A DNA stretch of 64,000 bases, from contig CACNRW010000005.1 in NCBI GenBank assembly GCA_902622875.1, forward strand, positions 1 to 64,000, read 5' to 3'. Of this stretch, positions 33,864-42,000 are shown piece after piece. Every line of letters starts with the position of its first letter. The stretch's first letter is position 1. Below the pieces are notes generated by a model. The model had not been told where the DNA came from. It ran no database searches and saw only the letters and a program-made list of their open reading frames with translations. The stretch comes from an uncultured SAR116 cluster alpha proteobacterium (GTDB taxonomy: Bacteria > Pseudomonadota > Alphaproteobacteria > Puniceispirillales > Marisalimonadaceae). The translations under genes were made by a program, and so were the position numbers.

Positions 33864-35003
33864 ATGAAAATACAAAATTTAGAGGAATTAGATACACCAT
33901 GCTTGATTTTAGATAAATCTCTTCTAGAAAAAAATTGTTTTAAAGCAAGAAAGAAATGTCTTGAATTAAATACTATTTTAAGGCCTCATGTAAAGACACC
34001 AAAAAGCATTGAAATTGCCAAAATAGCACTTGATAATCAGGAAGGACCTATAACAGTTTCAACTCTTAACGAAGCGGAATATTTTGCCAGTGCGGGTTTC
34101 AAAGATATTTTATATGCAGTTTGTATCATTCCTAAAAAATTAAAAAGATTAAATTTCATTCAACAAAAATATAGTTGCATTATTCGCATAGTTATAGACT
34201 CAACTTATGTTGCCCAAGAAATTGAAAATTACAGCAAATTGCACAAAGCTAATTTTGAAATTCTTATAGAAATTGACTGCGGAGAGGGAAGAAGTGGTCT
34301 AAATTATCAAGACCAAATGATTAGTGAAATATCAAAAGTTTTTGAACCAAATCACCAAACAAAGCTGTTAGGTGTTTTAACTCATGCTGGACATAGTTAT
34401 TCTACCAAAGATAAAAATGAAATTATTTCAATTAGTAACATTGAACGCGAAGAGGCTGTAGCTTCTCTAAAAAACTTTTCAAATTTTGAGGATAAGTCTC
34501 AAATAATTAGTATAGGGTCTACACCAACAATGCTTTTGGCTTCAAACCTTGATGGTATTTCTGAAGTTAGGGCAGGTATTTATATGTTTTGGGATTTAGC
34601 ACAAGCTTCTAGGGGAATTTGTAAAATAGAAGACATTGCAGTAACTGTATTAGCAAGTGTCATAGGACATAATCATCAAAGAAAAAAAATAATTATTGAT
34701 GCAGGATCATTAGCATTGACAAAAGATATAAGTGCAAATAAATTTATGCATGAAGTAGGTTATGGTTTAATTTGTAATCCACATACAGCAATACCTTTTG
34801 AAGGTCTTAATATTTCAGAAGTACACCAAGAACATGGATCTATAAAGATAAAAAGCACAGATTGGTTTGATAAGTTACCTATAGGAAGTCTAGTTCGAAT
34901 ATTACCAAACCATGCATGTTTAACTTGTGCTGCTTATGAAAATTACAATGTTTTAGAAAATGGTAGTATTATAGACAATTGGTCAAGAACTAATGGTTGG
35001 TAA
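33864..35003 (+). CDS. DSD1-type PLP enzyme (D-serine dehydratase / D-threonine aldolase-like)
   Basis: The 379-residue protein has a fold-type III alanine racemase N-terminal barrel. TPCLILDKSLLEKN starts the domain, the PLP lysine lies in LRPHVKTPKS (about residue 44), and GEGRSGL follows. The C-terminal D-serine dehydratase-like domain ends with HACLTCAAYENY, where His and Cys bind zinc in eukaryotic D-serine dehydratase. The likely reaction is elimination or aldol cleavage of a D-hydroxy amino acid; the substrate is unproven. Confidence 0.85.
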   Translation: MKIQNLEELDTPCLILDKSLLEKNCFKARKKCLELNTILRPHVKTPKSIEIAKIALDNQEGPITVSTLNEAEYFASAGFKDILYAVCIIPKKLKRLNFIQQKYSCIIRIVIDSTYVAQEIENYSKLHKANFEILIEIDCGEGRSGLNYQDQMISEISKVFEPNHQTKLLGVLTHAGHSYSTKDKNEIISISNIEREEAVASLKNFSNFEDKSQIISIGSTPTMLLASNLDGISEVRAGIYMFWDLAQASRGICKIEDIAVTVLASVIGHNHQRKKIIIDAGSLALTKDISANKFMHEVGYGLICNPHTAIPFEGLNISEVHQEHGSIKIKSTDWFDKLPIGSLVRILPNHACLTCAAYENYNVLENGSIIDNWSRTNGW

Positions 35004-35095
35004 TTATAATTCAGATTTAAATAAGAGTTTAAATGCTTTTTATTTATATAAATATAATTAATATCTAACTTATTAAAAATTTGTGAGAAATAAAT

Positions 35096-35821
35096 ATGTC
35101 GATTTGGGGAAGTTTATTAGGTGGTGTTATTGGCTTTTCTTTTGGAGGTCCGTTTGGAGCTTTATTGGGGTCCTTTTTAGGTGGAAAAATTTCAAGATTA
35201 AGCTCTACTAAAACTCTTGGTAAACAACAAAATTCTCAAGAAATTTTTGCACTCTCACTCATAGTTCTCTCAGCGAAGCTTAGTAAGGCTGATGGACAGG
35301 TTAGTAAAGAAGAGTTGGTTGCTGTAAAGGATAAGTTGCAAATTCCGGATAGTGAAATTGACCAAGTGGCTAAAATTTTTAATAAGGCAAAAGACGAAAG
35401 CACTGGTTATGAACCATATGCAAAACAAATTGGTGAAATTTTTCGGGGTAATATTAATGTTTTAGAAGAGGTTATAAATATTCTATTTTATATCGCCGAG
35501 TCAGATGGTCATGTAAGTAATGAAGAAGAATCAATGATTGCGAATATTGCTTATATATTTGGTTTAACGCAAAAACAGTATGAAAGTATCAAAGAATCTA
35601 GAAAGTCATCCGATAAACTTAATCCTTATATTGTATTAGAAAGTCAACCAACTGACGATATTCAAACAATTAGAAAAAAATATATAAAACTATCTAAAGA
35701 ACATCATCCTGATTTATTAATTAGTAAAGGTGTGCCCATGGAAGTTATTAATGAAAGTAAGAATAAAATGAGGGCTATCAATGCTGCTTGGGATCAAGTA
35801 CAAAAACTTAAAAATAACTGA
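35096..35821 (+). CDS. TerB/DnaJ-domain protein (DjlA-like)
   Basis: The 241-residue protein begins with a Gly-rich hydrophobic segment (about 5-35) that probably inserts into or contacts the membrane. A TerB-like helical domain follows (about 50-165), then a C-terminal J domain with the HPD motif (KEHHPDLL). This order matches DjlA-type co-chaperones, which deliver substrates to DnaK. It is a single gene with its own ribosome binding site, 92 nt after the DSD1-type gene. Confidence 0.85.
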   Translation: MSIWGSLLGGVIGFSFGGPFGALLGSFLGGKISRLSSTKTLGKQQNSQEIFALSLIVLSAKLSKADGQVSKEELVAVKDKLQIPDSEIDQVAKIFNKAKDESTGYEPYAKQIGEIFRGNINVLEEVINILFYIAESDGHVSNEEESMIANIAYIFGLTQKQYESIKESRKSSDKLNPYIVLESQPTDDIQTIRKKYIKLSKEHHPDLLISKGVPMEVINESKNKMRAINAAWDQVQKLKNN

Positions 35822-35844
35822 AGATTTAACAATTGATTTAGACT

Positions 35845-36666
35845 TTATTTCACTCCATTTAAATCAAATTCATTTAAAAAGAAATTTTTCATATCTTTTT
35901 TGTACCACTTTTCATAATCCCAAGGTTCTTCTGATACCATGTTTTTAGTGGGCATATAGATTTGTGCATCATGATGAATTTGATCTACATTAACTTTTAC
36001 AAATTGCCTAAAGTAATTTTTTCCCTCAAATCTATCCAATTTTTTTAGTTCTTCAAAAGTTATATTTTTAATGAGCAAGCCTTTAACGACATCAACTTGA
36101 TTATTTGTATATTTTATAAGAGGATAATTTGCATTTTTAACTCTAAAGACTTTATGCTTTAACAAATAACCTAATGACATTTTGTGATTATCACTACTTT
36201 CTCCAATTACAGCTTTTCGAACTTCTAGAGATCTAAGTGTTCCATAAAAGAATAAAGAATAATTAATTTGGTATTTAGTTAAAGATTTTTTGATTTTTTT
36301 TTCATATGAAAAACAATTATTGTTATTATTAAATTTTTGGAAATATTCGTCACTTTTTCCATCTATTTCGTGGTTAAGATAATCAACACAACTTTTGATA
36401 TAATTGTTTATTAAAGTTGAGATATCATGACTATAGTTTTTAACATCAAATAAATTTGTTATAGAAATTAAATGCTTTAATTCGTCAATATTAAAATCTC
36501 TTAGAACAAAGCTTAATTGTAAATATGTATCTTCAAATCTAAAGTCATGAGGAAATTCCTCATTCCATAAATCAGTATCAAGTTTCCAGTTTTGCTTAAG
36601 ATTTTCTTTTAAAACTACCAACTTTAAGGATTTAATGTCATCATTTATATTTAAAGTTTCATCCAT
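35845..36666 (-). CDS. Gamma-glutamylcyclotransferase-like (AIG2 family) with N-terminal extension
   Basis: The 273-residue protein has a C-terminal GGCT/AIG2 fold. The nucleophilic-cavity motif FFYGTLRS is at about 139-146, LDRFEG carries the catalytic-type glutamate E214, YFRQFVKV follows, and the tail WDYEKWYKKDM resembles AIG2 family ends. The N-terminal 130 residues are a helical domain I do not recognise. GGCT-fold enzymes release 5-oxoproline from gamma-glutamyl peptides or amines. The substrate is unknown. It converges on the TerB/DnaJ gene. Confidence 0.72.
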   Translation of the reverse strand: MDETLNINDDIKSLKLVVLKENLKQNWKLDTDLWNEEFPHDFRFEDTYLQLSFVLRDFNIDELKHLISITNLFDVKNYSHDISTLINNYIKSCVDYLNHEIDGKSDEYFQKFNNNNNCFSYEKKIKKSLTKYQINYSLFFYGTLRSLEVRKAVIGESSDNHKMSLGYLLKHKVFRVKNANYPLIKYTNNQVDVVKGLLIKNITFEELKKLDRFEGKNYFRQFVKVNVDQIHHDAQIYMPTKNMVSEEPWDYEKWYKKDMKNFFLNEFDLNGVK

Positions 36667-36771
36667 TGTTTTTAATTATATTCAAATTTTTTATTTACAA
36701 ACTAGATTCCATTTTTAACATATTACTGTATGAAGATTAAACAAAAATATATTTAAAAATAAGAGATATAT

Positions 36772-37623
36772 ATGTTTACAAAGAAACTTGGAAAATCAAT
36801 TGGTATTGAAATTACAGGTTTAAATACAAAAGTAGATCTAAGTAAAAAAATAAAGAGTAAAATTTTTGATCTTTTGTCTGAATTTTCAGTAGTTGTAATT
36901 AGAAATCAAAATATAACAAACGATGAGCATATTAAATTTAGTCAGAACTTTGGTACTTTAGAAACAACTAAAGCTGGCACTGATGGCTCAGGTTCAAAAT
37001 TAATAATACTTAGAAACTTTGATGAAGATGGAAACATTGTTCCTGCTACTGATAGGCAAAGATTAAATAATTTAGCTAATCAAGAGTGGCATAGTGACAG
37101 TTCTTTCAAAGTTATTCCTTCAAAAATGTCAATTCTTTCTGCCAAAATGATACCTTCTAAAGGTGGTAATACCGAGTTCTTATCAATGAGAGCGGTTTAT
37201 AGTTCATTACCTAAAAAATTAAAATTAATAATTGAAGATAAAGTTTGTTGGCACGACTATTCTCATGGAAGATCAAAAATAGATCCAAATTTAGTTACCC
37301 CTGAAGAAAAAAAAGCACTTCCTCCTGTTAAACAAAAGTTAGTATTAAATAATGATAAGCACGGAAAATCTCTTTACCTAGGCGCACATTGTAGTTCTGT
37401 CGACGGCATGCCAAAACCTGAAAGTAAAAAGCTTTTTAGAGAGATTTATCAATATGTTGATAATGAAAGCTTTGTTTATTCTCATTCTTGGAAACTATAT
37501 GATTTAATAATGTGGGACAACAGAGCTGTTTTACATAGAGCAACACCAATAAAAGGGAAAATAGAAAAAAGATTAATGGTAAGAACAACCATTGCTGGTG
37601 AAACGTCAACTTTAAATCATTAA
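36772..37623 (+). CDS. TauD/TfdA-family alpha-ketoglutarate dioxygenase
   Basis: The 283-residue protein is an Fe(II)/2-oxoglutarate oxygenase. The HxD iron motif lies in EWHSDSSF, the distal histidine and 2-oxoglutarate arginine region in WDNRAVLHRATPI, and a C-terminal arginine in KRLMVRTT. Relatives hydroxylate taurine, 2,4-D, carnitine precursors and other substrates, so the actual one cannot be named. A GMC oxidoreductase gene follows after 19 nt; the pair may act in sequence on one compound. Confidence 0.85.
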   Translation: MFTKKLGKSIGIEITGLNTKVDLSKKIKSKIFDLLSEFSVVVIRNQNITNDEHIKFSQNFGTLETTKAGTDGSGSKLIILRNFDEDGNIVPATDRQRLNNLANQEWHSDSSFKVIPSKMSILSAKMIPSKGGNTEFLSMRAVYSSLPKKLKLIIEDKVCWHDYSHGRSKIDPNLVTPEEKKALPPVKQKLVLNNDKHGKSLYLGAHCSSVDGMPKPESKKLFREIYQYVDNESFVYSHSWKLYDLIMWDNRAVLHRATPIKGKIEKRLMVRTTIAGETSTLNH

Positions 37624-37642
37624 AAAGATTTGAGATATTAAT

Positions 37643-39235
37643 ATGGAAAAATTTGACTATATAATAGTTGGCTCAGGATCTTCAGGTTCAGTCGTTGCAA
37701 ATAGACTATCTGAAATTAATAATATAAATATATGTGTTCTTGAAGCTGGGGGTAGTAACCACCATCCATTTATAAAAATGCCAGCAGGTTTTATTAAAAC
37801 AATTAATGATAAAAGATTTAATTGGTGTTTTAAAACTGAAAGTAACGAAAACGTTAACAACAGAGAAATATTGTTCCCAAGAGGAAAAGGTTTTGGAGGC
37901 TCTAGTTCTATTAATGGACATTTGTATGTTAGAGGACAACCAGACGATTATAATCAATGGGCACAGCTTGGAAACCTTGGTTGGTCTTATGATGATGTTT
38001 TACCATATTTCAAAAAGTCAGAATTTAAAGAAAATGGAGATGAGAGGTATAGGGGTAAAAACGGTCCTTTGTTTGTTTCAGATGTTGTTGAAAAACATCC
38101 TATTTGTGAAGAATTTGTTTCTGGTTCTAAAGAGTTGGGAATATCAGTTCAAGAAGACTATAATTCAGGTGAACAAGAAGGAATCTTTTATTATCAAAGA
38201 ACAATTAAAAATGGGATGAGGTATAGTGCTTATGACGCTTTTCTAAAAACTGCAATTAAAAGAAAAAATGTAAATATAAAAAAAAATACACTTGTCTTAA
38301 AAATTATATTCAATGATCAAAAAGCTGTTGGATTAGTTTATGAGAAAAATAATAAGATTTTGGAAATTTTTGCCAATAAAGAGATTATTTTATGTGCTGG
38401 GGCAATTGGTACACCTCATTTACTTCAAGTATCTGGAATAGGTGATGGAAAACACTTGAAATCAATAGGAATTGATCCCTTATATGAAATTAAAAATGTA
38501 GGTGAAGGTTTGCAAGACCATTATGCAGTAAGAGTTGCAAACAAAATTAATCTACCAATTTCCCTTAATGAAAAGGCTCGAGGCTATAAATTATTTTTAG
38601 AAATTATGAAATGGTTTTTTTTGAAGAAAGGTCTGATATCTTATAGTCCAGCACATGTTGGAGCTTTTTTAAAATCATCATCTGAAATAGATTTTCCTGA
38701 TTTACAATTTGTTTTTACACCAGCGTCATATACTGAAGGTATGATTGGCAAATTACAAGAAGTGCCCGGAATAACTTGTGGTGTTTGGCAATCTAGGCCG
38801 ATGAGTAGAGGATTTATTAGAGCTCTATCTCAAAACATTAGAGATGCTCCAACTATTCAACCTAACTATCTAAAAGAAAAAATAGATCAAGATGTATTGG
38901 TGTCAGGTTTTAAAATGTGTAGAGCACTTCTTAAAACTTCAAATATAGATAAAATTTCTATTAGGGAGACACTTCCAGGCGATAATATTCAGACAGACGA
39001 AGAAATACTAAATTATCTCAGAAACAATGGAGCTACAGTTTACCATGCCATTGGAAGTTGTAGGATGGGGATAGATGAAAATGCAGTCGTAACACCATCC
39101 CTTAAAGTAAAAGGATTAAGTAACATTAGAATTGCTGATGCCTCAATAATGCCAACGATGCCGTCAGGAAATACAAATGCAGCAACATTAATGATTGCAG
39201 AGAAAGCTTCTGATATTATAAAGAAAGATTTATGA
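37643..39235 (+). CDS. GMC-family FAD oxidoreductase (choline dehydrogenase-like)
   Basis: The 530-residue protein starts with the dinucleotide-binding motif YIIVGSGSSGSVVANRLSE. It has the GMC signatures FPRGKGFGGSSSINGHLYVRG and GAIGTPHLLQVSGIG, and the C-terminal catalytic region YHAIGSCRMG with MPTMPSGNTNAATLMIAEKA. It oxidises an alcohol with FAD and is close to choline or alkyl-alcohol dehydrogenases; the substrate is undetermined. It is co-transcribed with the TauD-type oxygenase. Its end overlaps the convergent ChaC-like gene by 6 nt. Confidence 0.88.
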   Translation: MEKFDYIIVGSGSSGSVVANRLSEINNINICVLEAGGSNHHPFIKMPAGFIKTINDKRFNWCFKTESNENVNNREILFPRGKGFGGSSSINGHLYVRGQPDDYNQWAQLGNLGWSYDDVLPYFKKSEFKENGDERYRGKNGPLFVSDVVEKHPICEEFVSGSKELGISVQEDYNSGEQEGIFYYQRTIKNGMRYSAYDAFLKTAIKRKNVNIKKNTLVLKIIFNDQKAVGLVYEKNNKILEIFANKEIILCAGAIGTPHLLQVSGIGDGKHLKSIGIDPLYEIKNVGEGLQDHYAVRVANKINLPISLNEKARGYKLFLEIMKWFFLKKGLISYSPAHVGAFLKSSSEIDFPDLQFVFTPASYTEGMIGKLQEVPGITCGVWQSRPMSRGFIRALSQNIRDAPTIQPNYLKEKIDQDVLVSGFKMCRALLKTSNIDKISIRETLPGDNIQTDEEILNYLRNNGATVYHAIGSCRMGIDENAVVTPSLKVKGLSNIRIADASIMPTMPSGNTNAATLMIAEKASDIIKKDL

Positions 39236-39931
39236 CTTTTTATTAAACTTTTTTAAGTGACTTGATATTGCTCTCATTTCGAGGTCTTTAATAGCTAACT
39301 CCTCAAGGCTTTCTAATGTGTTATCGAAATATTCTTGGCAAGTCCCTAAAAACCCGTGTGCTTTGAAAATCATCTTAGCTTTTATAGAGGTACTTTTTTT
39401 TGCAAAATAATTTTTGTGCTTCTTATCAACTGTAAATGCAAGTGATAAAACGTTTTTATTATTATCTAATTTTGTTTTTATTAATTTTGGTTTATAGGCC
39501 CCAGTTACCATTTCTCTTTTAAACAAAATATCAATATTTTTTATTGCATCATTTTTATTTAGCCTAAATGCGGATCCTTTACATGAACCACCATTGTCTA
39601 GAGCTAACATTAAACCTGGATTTTCAAAAGATCCCCTACCTAAATTTGTCTTCATACAAAAGCTTCTATGATAACCATATACTTTCGCTAAAAATTGTTC
39701 TTCATAATCTACTGTTGGATTCCATAAAAGAGATCCATAAGCAAAAATATAAATATCTTCTCCAATTCCATCATCTGGAATAATTTTTCTACGCTCATTA
39801 ATTAATTCTTTTTGAGAAAGAACTTTATCACTTCCACTTATACTTCTGATTTTTTCACCAAGACGACCTTGAGTTATATTTTCTCTTGTTAATTTAACTG
39901 AGCCATGATTAATTTTTTTTGTAGTCGTCAT
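39230..39931 (-). CDS. ChaC-like glutathione gamma-glutamylcyclotransferase
   Basis: The 233-residue protein belongs to the ChaC family. YGSLLWNP is at residues 65-72, followed by FLAKVYGYHRSFCM, and LFKREMVTGAY contains the catalytic glutamate. ChaC enzymes split glutathione into 5-oxoproline and Cys-Gly. About 55 extra N-terminal residues precede the domain. Its start overlaps the end of the mechanosensitive channel gene by one base, so the two are transcribed together. Confidence 0.85.
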   Translation of the reverse strand: MTTTKKINHGSVKLTRENITQGRLGEKIRSISGSDKVLSQKELINERRKIIPDDGIGEDIYIFAYGSLLWNPTVDYEEQFLAKVYGYHRSFCMKTNLGRGSFENPGLMLALDNGGSCKGSAFRLNKNDAIKNIDILFKREMVTGAYKPKLIKTKLDNNKNVLSLAFTVDKKHKNYFAKKSTSIKAKMIFKAHGFLGTCQEYFDNTLESLEELAIKDLEMRAISSHLKKFNKKS

Positions 39932-40791
39932 TAAATTGTATTATTTGAAGAAATAACTCTATGTGGATATGGAATTTGAATACCTGCTTCATCAAGAGCA
40001 GGTTTGAGTTTACGCATTAAATCAGTATACAAAGCATACCAATCCTTAGTATGTGAATATAGTCTTAGTCTAACCACTATCGCGCTATCGTCATATTTCA
40101 TTACAAGGAATTGAGGTGCTTTGGGTTTGTTCTTAACTCTATCATCGTCAGCTAATTTTAATAAAACCTCTGAAGCCAATTCCAAATCGGTATCATAGTG
40201 GATACCTATGTCAACATCTATACGTCGTGTTTCGTAATGTGAGTGGTTTGTTATTGTACTATTCCAAATACTAGAATTAGGTATTGAAACATAAACATTA
40301 TCAAATGTGTCTATAATTGTAGTAAACAGACCTACTTCTCTTATAGTGCCAGAGACATTACCAGTCTCCACCCAATCACCAGTAGTAAATGGTCTAAGTA
40401 GTAATAACATAACTCCAGCCGCTACGTTTGACAGAGTTCCTTGTAATGCTAAGCCAATTGCTAAACCAGCTGCACCTAAGACAGCGATAATAGAAGTTGT
40501 TTGGACTCCAAATTGTCCTAAAACAGCTATTAATGTAATTATTATTATTCCATATCTTATAATATTCCCGATTATTGGGACAATTAAGGGATCTATTTTA
40601 TTGAAAATACTTAAGTTTTTGCGGGCAACTTTACTAAGTTTGCCTGCAAAATAAAAGCCCAGAATAAGAATAAGAGTAGCTCCTAATACCTGCCCGGCAT
40701 AGGCAACGAATATTTGTATAGAGCTATTGATTAAGTTAGAAATAATTTCTAAATTTATATTTATTTTATCACTCAAAAAATTAATCTCCAT
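39931..40791 (-). CDS. mscS: Small-conductance mechanosensitive channel
   Basis: The 286-residue protein has three N-terminal hydrophobic segments. The pore helix region GAAGLAIGLALQGTLSNVAAGVMLLLLRPF is clear, and the beta-domain has GTIREVGLFTTIIDTFDNVYVSIPN. The size and layout are those of MscS, which opens under hypo-osmotic stress. It lies in an operon with the ChaC-like gene and diverges from ribF. Confidence 0.92.
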   Translation of the reverse strand: MEINFLSDKININLEIISNLINSSIQIFVAYAGQVLGATLILILGFYFAGKLSKVARKNLSIFNKIDPLIVPIIGNIIRYGIIIITLIAVLGQFGVQTTSIIAVLGAAGLAIGLALQGTLSNVAAGVMLLLLRPFTTGDWVETGNVSGTIREVGLFTTIIDTFDNVYVSIPNSSIWNSTITNHSHYETRRIDVDIGIHYDTDLELASEVLLKLADDDRVKNKPKAPQFLVMKYDDSAIVVRLRLYSHTKDWYALYTDLMRKLKPALDEAGIQIPYPHRVISSNNTI

Positions 40792-40933
40792 TGATGGCTA
40801 ATCAAAGTAGCTTTTTAACTTTCAATACTATTTCACATAATTCAAACATATATAACAAAAAAAGATACAAACACTTTGAAATTTATTATATATCAGCTTG
40901 AGTTTAAAATCTTAAAAAGGTTATAACAATTTT

Positions 40934-41929
40934 ATGAAAATTATTAAATGGAAATTTGGTGATATCGCTCCTAAAATTGATAAAAACATTTCAATTGCAA
41001 TTGGTAACTTCGATGGTATTCACCAAGGCCACGTAAAACTTCTAGAAACAGCTAAATTAAACGCTCTTGAGAATAACCTTGCTTTTGGTGTTGTAACTTT
41101 TGATCCTCATCCAAGAGATTTTTTTAGTTCAGGCAATTCTTCTTTTAAGCTTCTAGATGCGTTGGAAAAAGAGAACTTGTTAAGAGAGATTGGCGTTAAT
41201 TATTTAATTATAATTAGGTTTAATGAAGAATTAAAAAATTGTAGTGCAAATGACTTTTTGTCCAAAATATTAAATGAAACTTTGAGAGTAACTAAAATGT
41301 TTGCAGGATCTAATTTTAGATTTGGAAAAAATAGGGAAGGTACGATTGAAGGTAATAAAAATTTTGCTAGTAAATTAGGTTTGGAAATTATAGCTGTGGA
41401 CTTAAAACAAACGCATTCTATAAAAGGTAAAGAATTAGAAATTATAAGCTCTCAAACAATAAGAAAATTAATTCAAGATGGATATTTGAATATAGCAAAT
41501 TCTCTGCTTGGTAGAAATTGGTGCATTACAGGTGTTGTAGAACAGGGTAAGCAACAAGGTAGAGAAATTGGTTTTCCAACAGCCAACTTAGATATAAAAA
41601 ATTTTTTAAAACCGCCACTTGGAGTTTATGTAACTAGGTTGAAAGTCACAGGCCAGAAAGAATTGGAAACTTCAAATGATTGGTTGCCATCTATCTCAAA
41701 TATAGGTACAAGACCAACTGTTTTTGGAGATTCTATAAATTTGGAAACTCATATAATTGATTTAAATAATGAAGATCTTAATATAAATCTATATGGTAAA
41801 AGAATAAAAGTAGAACTTTTAGAGTTTTTAAGATTAGAGAAGAAATTTAATTCCTTATCCGAATTAAAAAAACAGATCGAGCTTGATACAAAAATGGCTT
41901 ATGATTTTCATAAGTTAAATACTTTATAA
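40934..41929 (+). CDS. ribF: Bifunctional riboflavin kinase / FAD synthetase
   Basis: RibF makes FMN and FAD. The 331-residue protein has the adenylyltransferase motif IAIGNFDGIHQGH, VTFDPHPRDFF, and the kinase domain (about 190-325) with GREIGFPTANLD and GVYVTRL. Length is normal. It precedes ileS and lspA in the same direction, a conserved neighbourhood in many proteobacteria. FAD supply is relevant to the flavoproteins CoxM and FccB encoded here. Confidence 0.95.
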   Translation: MKIIKWKFGDIAPKIDKNISIAIGNFDGIHQGHVKLLETAKLNALENNLAFGVVTFDPHPRDFFSSGNSSFKLLDALEKENLLREIGVNYLIIIRFNEELKNCSANDFLSKILNETLRVTKMFAGSNFRFGKNREGTIEGNKNFASKLGLEIIAVDLKQTHSIKGKELEIISSQTIRKLIQDGYLNIANSLLGRNWCITGVVEQGKQQGREIGFPTANLDIKNFLKPPLGVYVTRLKVTGQKELETSNDWLPSISNIGTRPTVFGDSINLETHIIDLNNEDLNINLYGKRIKVELLEFLRLEKKFNSLSELKKQIELDTKMAYDFHKLNTL

Positions 41930-42000
41930 TTATAAAATTTTAAAATAAACAAAAGTTATTTTAGAAGTAACAATAAATAGACTGACATAGAGAAAATTAT

